A DNA stretch of 35,511 nt from Bacteroidales bacterium (GTDB lineage: Bacteria > Bacteroidota > Bacteroidia > Bacteroidales > JAFGUD01): NCBI GenBank assembly GCA_016938685.1, contig JAFGUD010000505.1:1-35511 (forward strand). The letters run 5' to 3'. Every line of letters begins with the position of its first letter. Within the stretch, counting starts at the first letter, position 1. A program made the position numbers and the translations under genes. Below, piece by piece: positions 34,807-35,511 of the stretch. Below the pieces are notes generated by a model, which was not told the DNA's origin, did not search any database, and saw nothing but the letters and a program-made list of their open reading frames with translations.

Positions 34807-35223
34807 ATGGATTTAAAACCTTTTTATGAAATGGTTGAGTCTTGCATACAAGACTTAGGTGTTGACCCTGATAAAACTCGTGGAGAAAAACCCGGACAGT
34901 GGGATTTATTTAGAGGTAGTGCAAGAGTGATGATTGATGTTTTTACTTTGGATAATGGTTGGTCATATTTTCAATGTATTGCTCCTATCGTAAAAATACC
35001 TGAAAACAAAAAGACTGAATTTTACGAAGAAATACTTGAAAAAAATCATTCTCTATATGGTGTAGGAATGACAAAATTTAAAGACTGGATTTATATTAAA
35101 GTAATTAGAGAAGTAGAAGGAATAGATAAAAACGAAATGACTGCTATGTTGAAAAGAGTTGGAGTTTATGCTGATGAACTTGATGATTTTTACAAAAACA
35201 AATATGGCGGAGAAGAAGTTTAA
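34807..35223 (+). CDS. YbjN-like (T3SS-chaperone-fold) protein
   Basis: A 138-residue soluble alpha/beta protein. The strand pattern (GSARVMIDVFTLDNGWSYFQCIAPIV, then ILEKNHSLYGVGMTKFKDWIYIKVIREVEGID) fits the YbjN or CesT/type III chaperone-like fold. The function of YbjN proteins is poorly defined, so no role is proposed. The start is ATG 34807; the longer frame opens with a TTG at 34780 and would add nine basic residues without similarity to the domain. It is divergent from lysO and followed by a strong terminator. Confidence 0.75.
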   Translation: MDLKPFYEMVESCIQDLGVDPDKTRGEKPGQWDLFRGSARVMIDVFTLDNGWSYFQCIAPIVKIPENKKTEFYEEILEKNHSLYGVGMTKFKDWIYIKVIREVEGIDKNEMTAMLKRVGVYADELDDFYKNKYGGEEV

Positions 35224-35243
35224 ATCTTCCACATTAAAAATAT

Positions 35244-35271
35244 AAAGTCGGTAAATTACCGACTTTTTTTT
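35244..35271 (+). terminator. Intrinsic terminator after the YbjN-like gene
   Basis: AGTCGGT and ACCGACT pair around AAATT and are followed by eight T. Confidence 0.9.
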
Positions 35272-35441
35272 ATATTTGCTGAATACCTCGAATAATCAAT
35301 CTAAAAAACAAATAAACATTAGTTTTTCATGCTTATTAAAGTTTAAACTAGAAACAAACTTTGAATTAAACCATATAAAATCAAAATAGAATATTATGAA
35401 ACAAATTTGCTTTTCCTTTCTTATTTTTTTATGGCTCTGGT

Positions 35442-35511
35442 TTAATATAGCGTTGGAATTTCGATAGTTTCAAGATAATGTTTTTCTATATCTTTAAACC
35501 GCTTCCAACTA
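35442..35511 (-). CDS. Partial CDS, C-terminal end of a minus-strand protein
   Basis: The minus strand stays open from the window edge for 23 codons, ending with stop TAA (35444-35442). The visible peptide, SWKRFKDIEKHYLETIEI then PTLY, has the composition of a real protein tail. The gene continues beyond the window, so identity cannot be judged. A competing plus-strand frame from 35397 is only 23 residues long. Confidence 0.4.
   Translation of the reverse strand, partial: SWKRFKDIEKHYLETIEIPTLY

Noticed and set aside
35397..35468. Plus-strand frame from ATG at 35397.
   Set aside because: It ends after 23 codons, and the opposite strand has a more protein-like open tail.

Overview
The window comes from an AT-rich member of the Bacteroidota. 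The gene families say so: PorP/SprF, a PorE-like OmpA protein, DUF1573 proteins, DUF4199, a carboxypeptidase-domain TonB receptor, and lipoproteins with acidic residues after the lipid cysteine. Several intergenic regions also carry the characteristic TAnnTTTG -7 promoter element, and genes have A-rich leaders rather than Shine-Dalgarno sites. No plasmid or phage hallmark genes are visible. Most of the window reads as ordinary chromosome with one small accessory insert.

Layout. 1-275: three tandem copies of a ~91-bp imperfect-palindrome repeat. 282-5578: a PorE-like OmpA protein (-), topoisomerase IV subunit B (+) and a PorP/SprF outer-membrane protein (+). 5631-7825: a small lipoprotein, an alkylguanine-DNA methyltransferase (-), a DUF1801 protein ending in a CDGSH-type iron-sulfur motif, and a DUF3781 protein. 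8016-18423 (all -): a 2040-residue alpha-2-macroglobulin, a DUF389 membrane protein and a TonB-dependent receptor. 18913-23950 (all +): an unrecognised 117-residue protein, three tandem DUF1573 paralogues and two paralogous small exported proteins. 23981-26882: transaldolase (-), the SRP RNA (-), a DUF4199/glycosyltransferase pair (+) and a lipoprotein (-). 27135-31014: an NfnA/NfnB-type flavoprotein pair (+) and dnaA (-). 31527-35223: a YggS-family PLP protein (+), a reverse transcriptase with its own structured RNA (+), a split LysO exporter (-) and a YbjN-like protein (+). The last 70 bases hold the end of another minus-strand gene.

The item most worth pursuing is the reverse-transcriptase module at 32347-33780. 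A perfect Bacteroidota -7 box is followed, 6 nt later, by a ~134-nt RNA whose first 12 nt pair with its last 12 nt. This closing helix runs straight into eight T residues. Inside lie four more hairpins, one of which displays a 22-nt U-rich loop. A free-standing 417-residue reverse transcriptase with a YSDD active site begins 32 nt after the RNA ends. There is no integrase, no maturase domain and no variable/template repeat pair. The module sits between two housekeeping genes and overlaps the 3' end of lysO by 3 bp of stop codon plus 9 bp of coding sequence. It fits a retron or a defence-associated reverse transcriptase (DRT/UG class) with a compact RNA; family and function are inference from layout.
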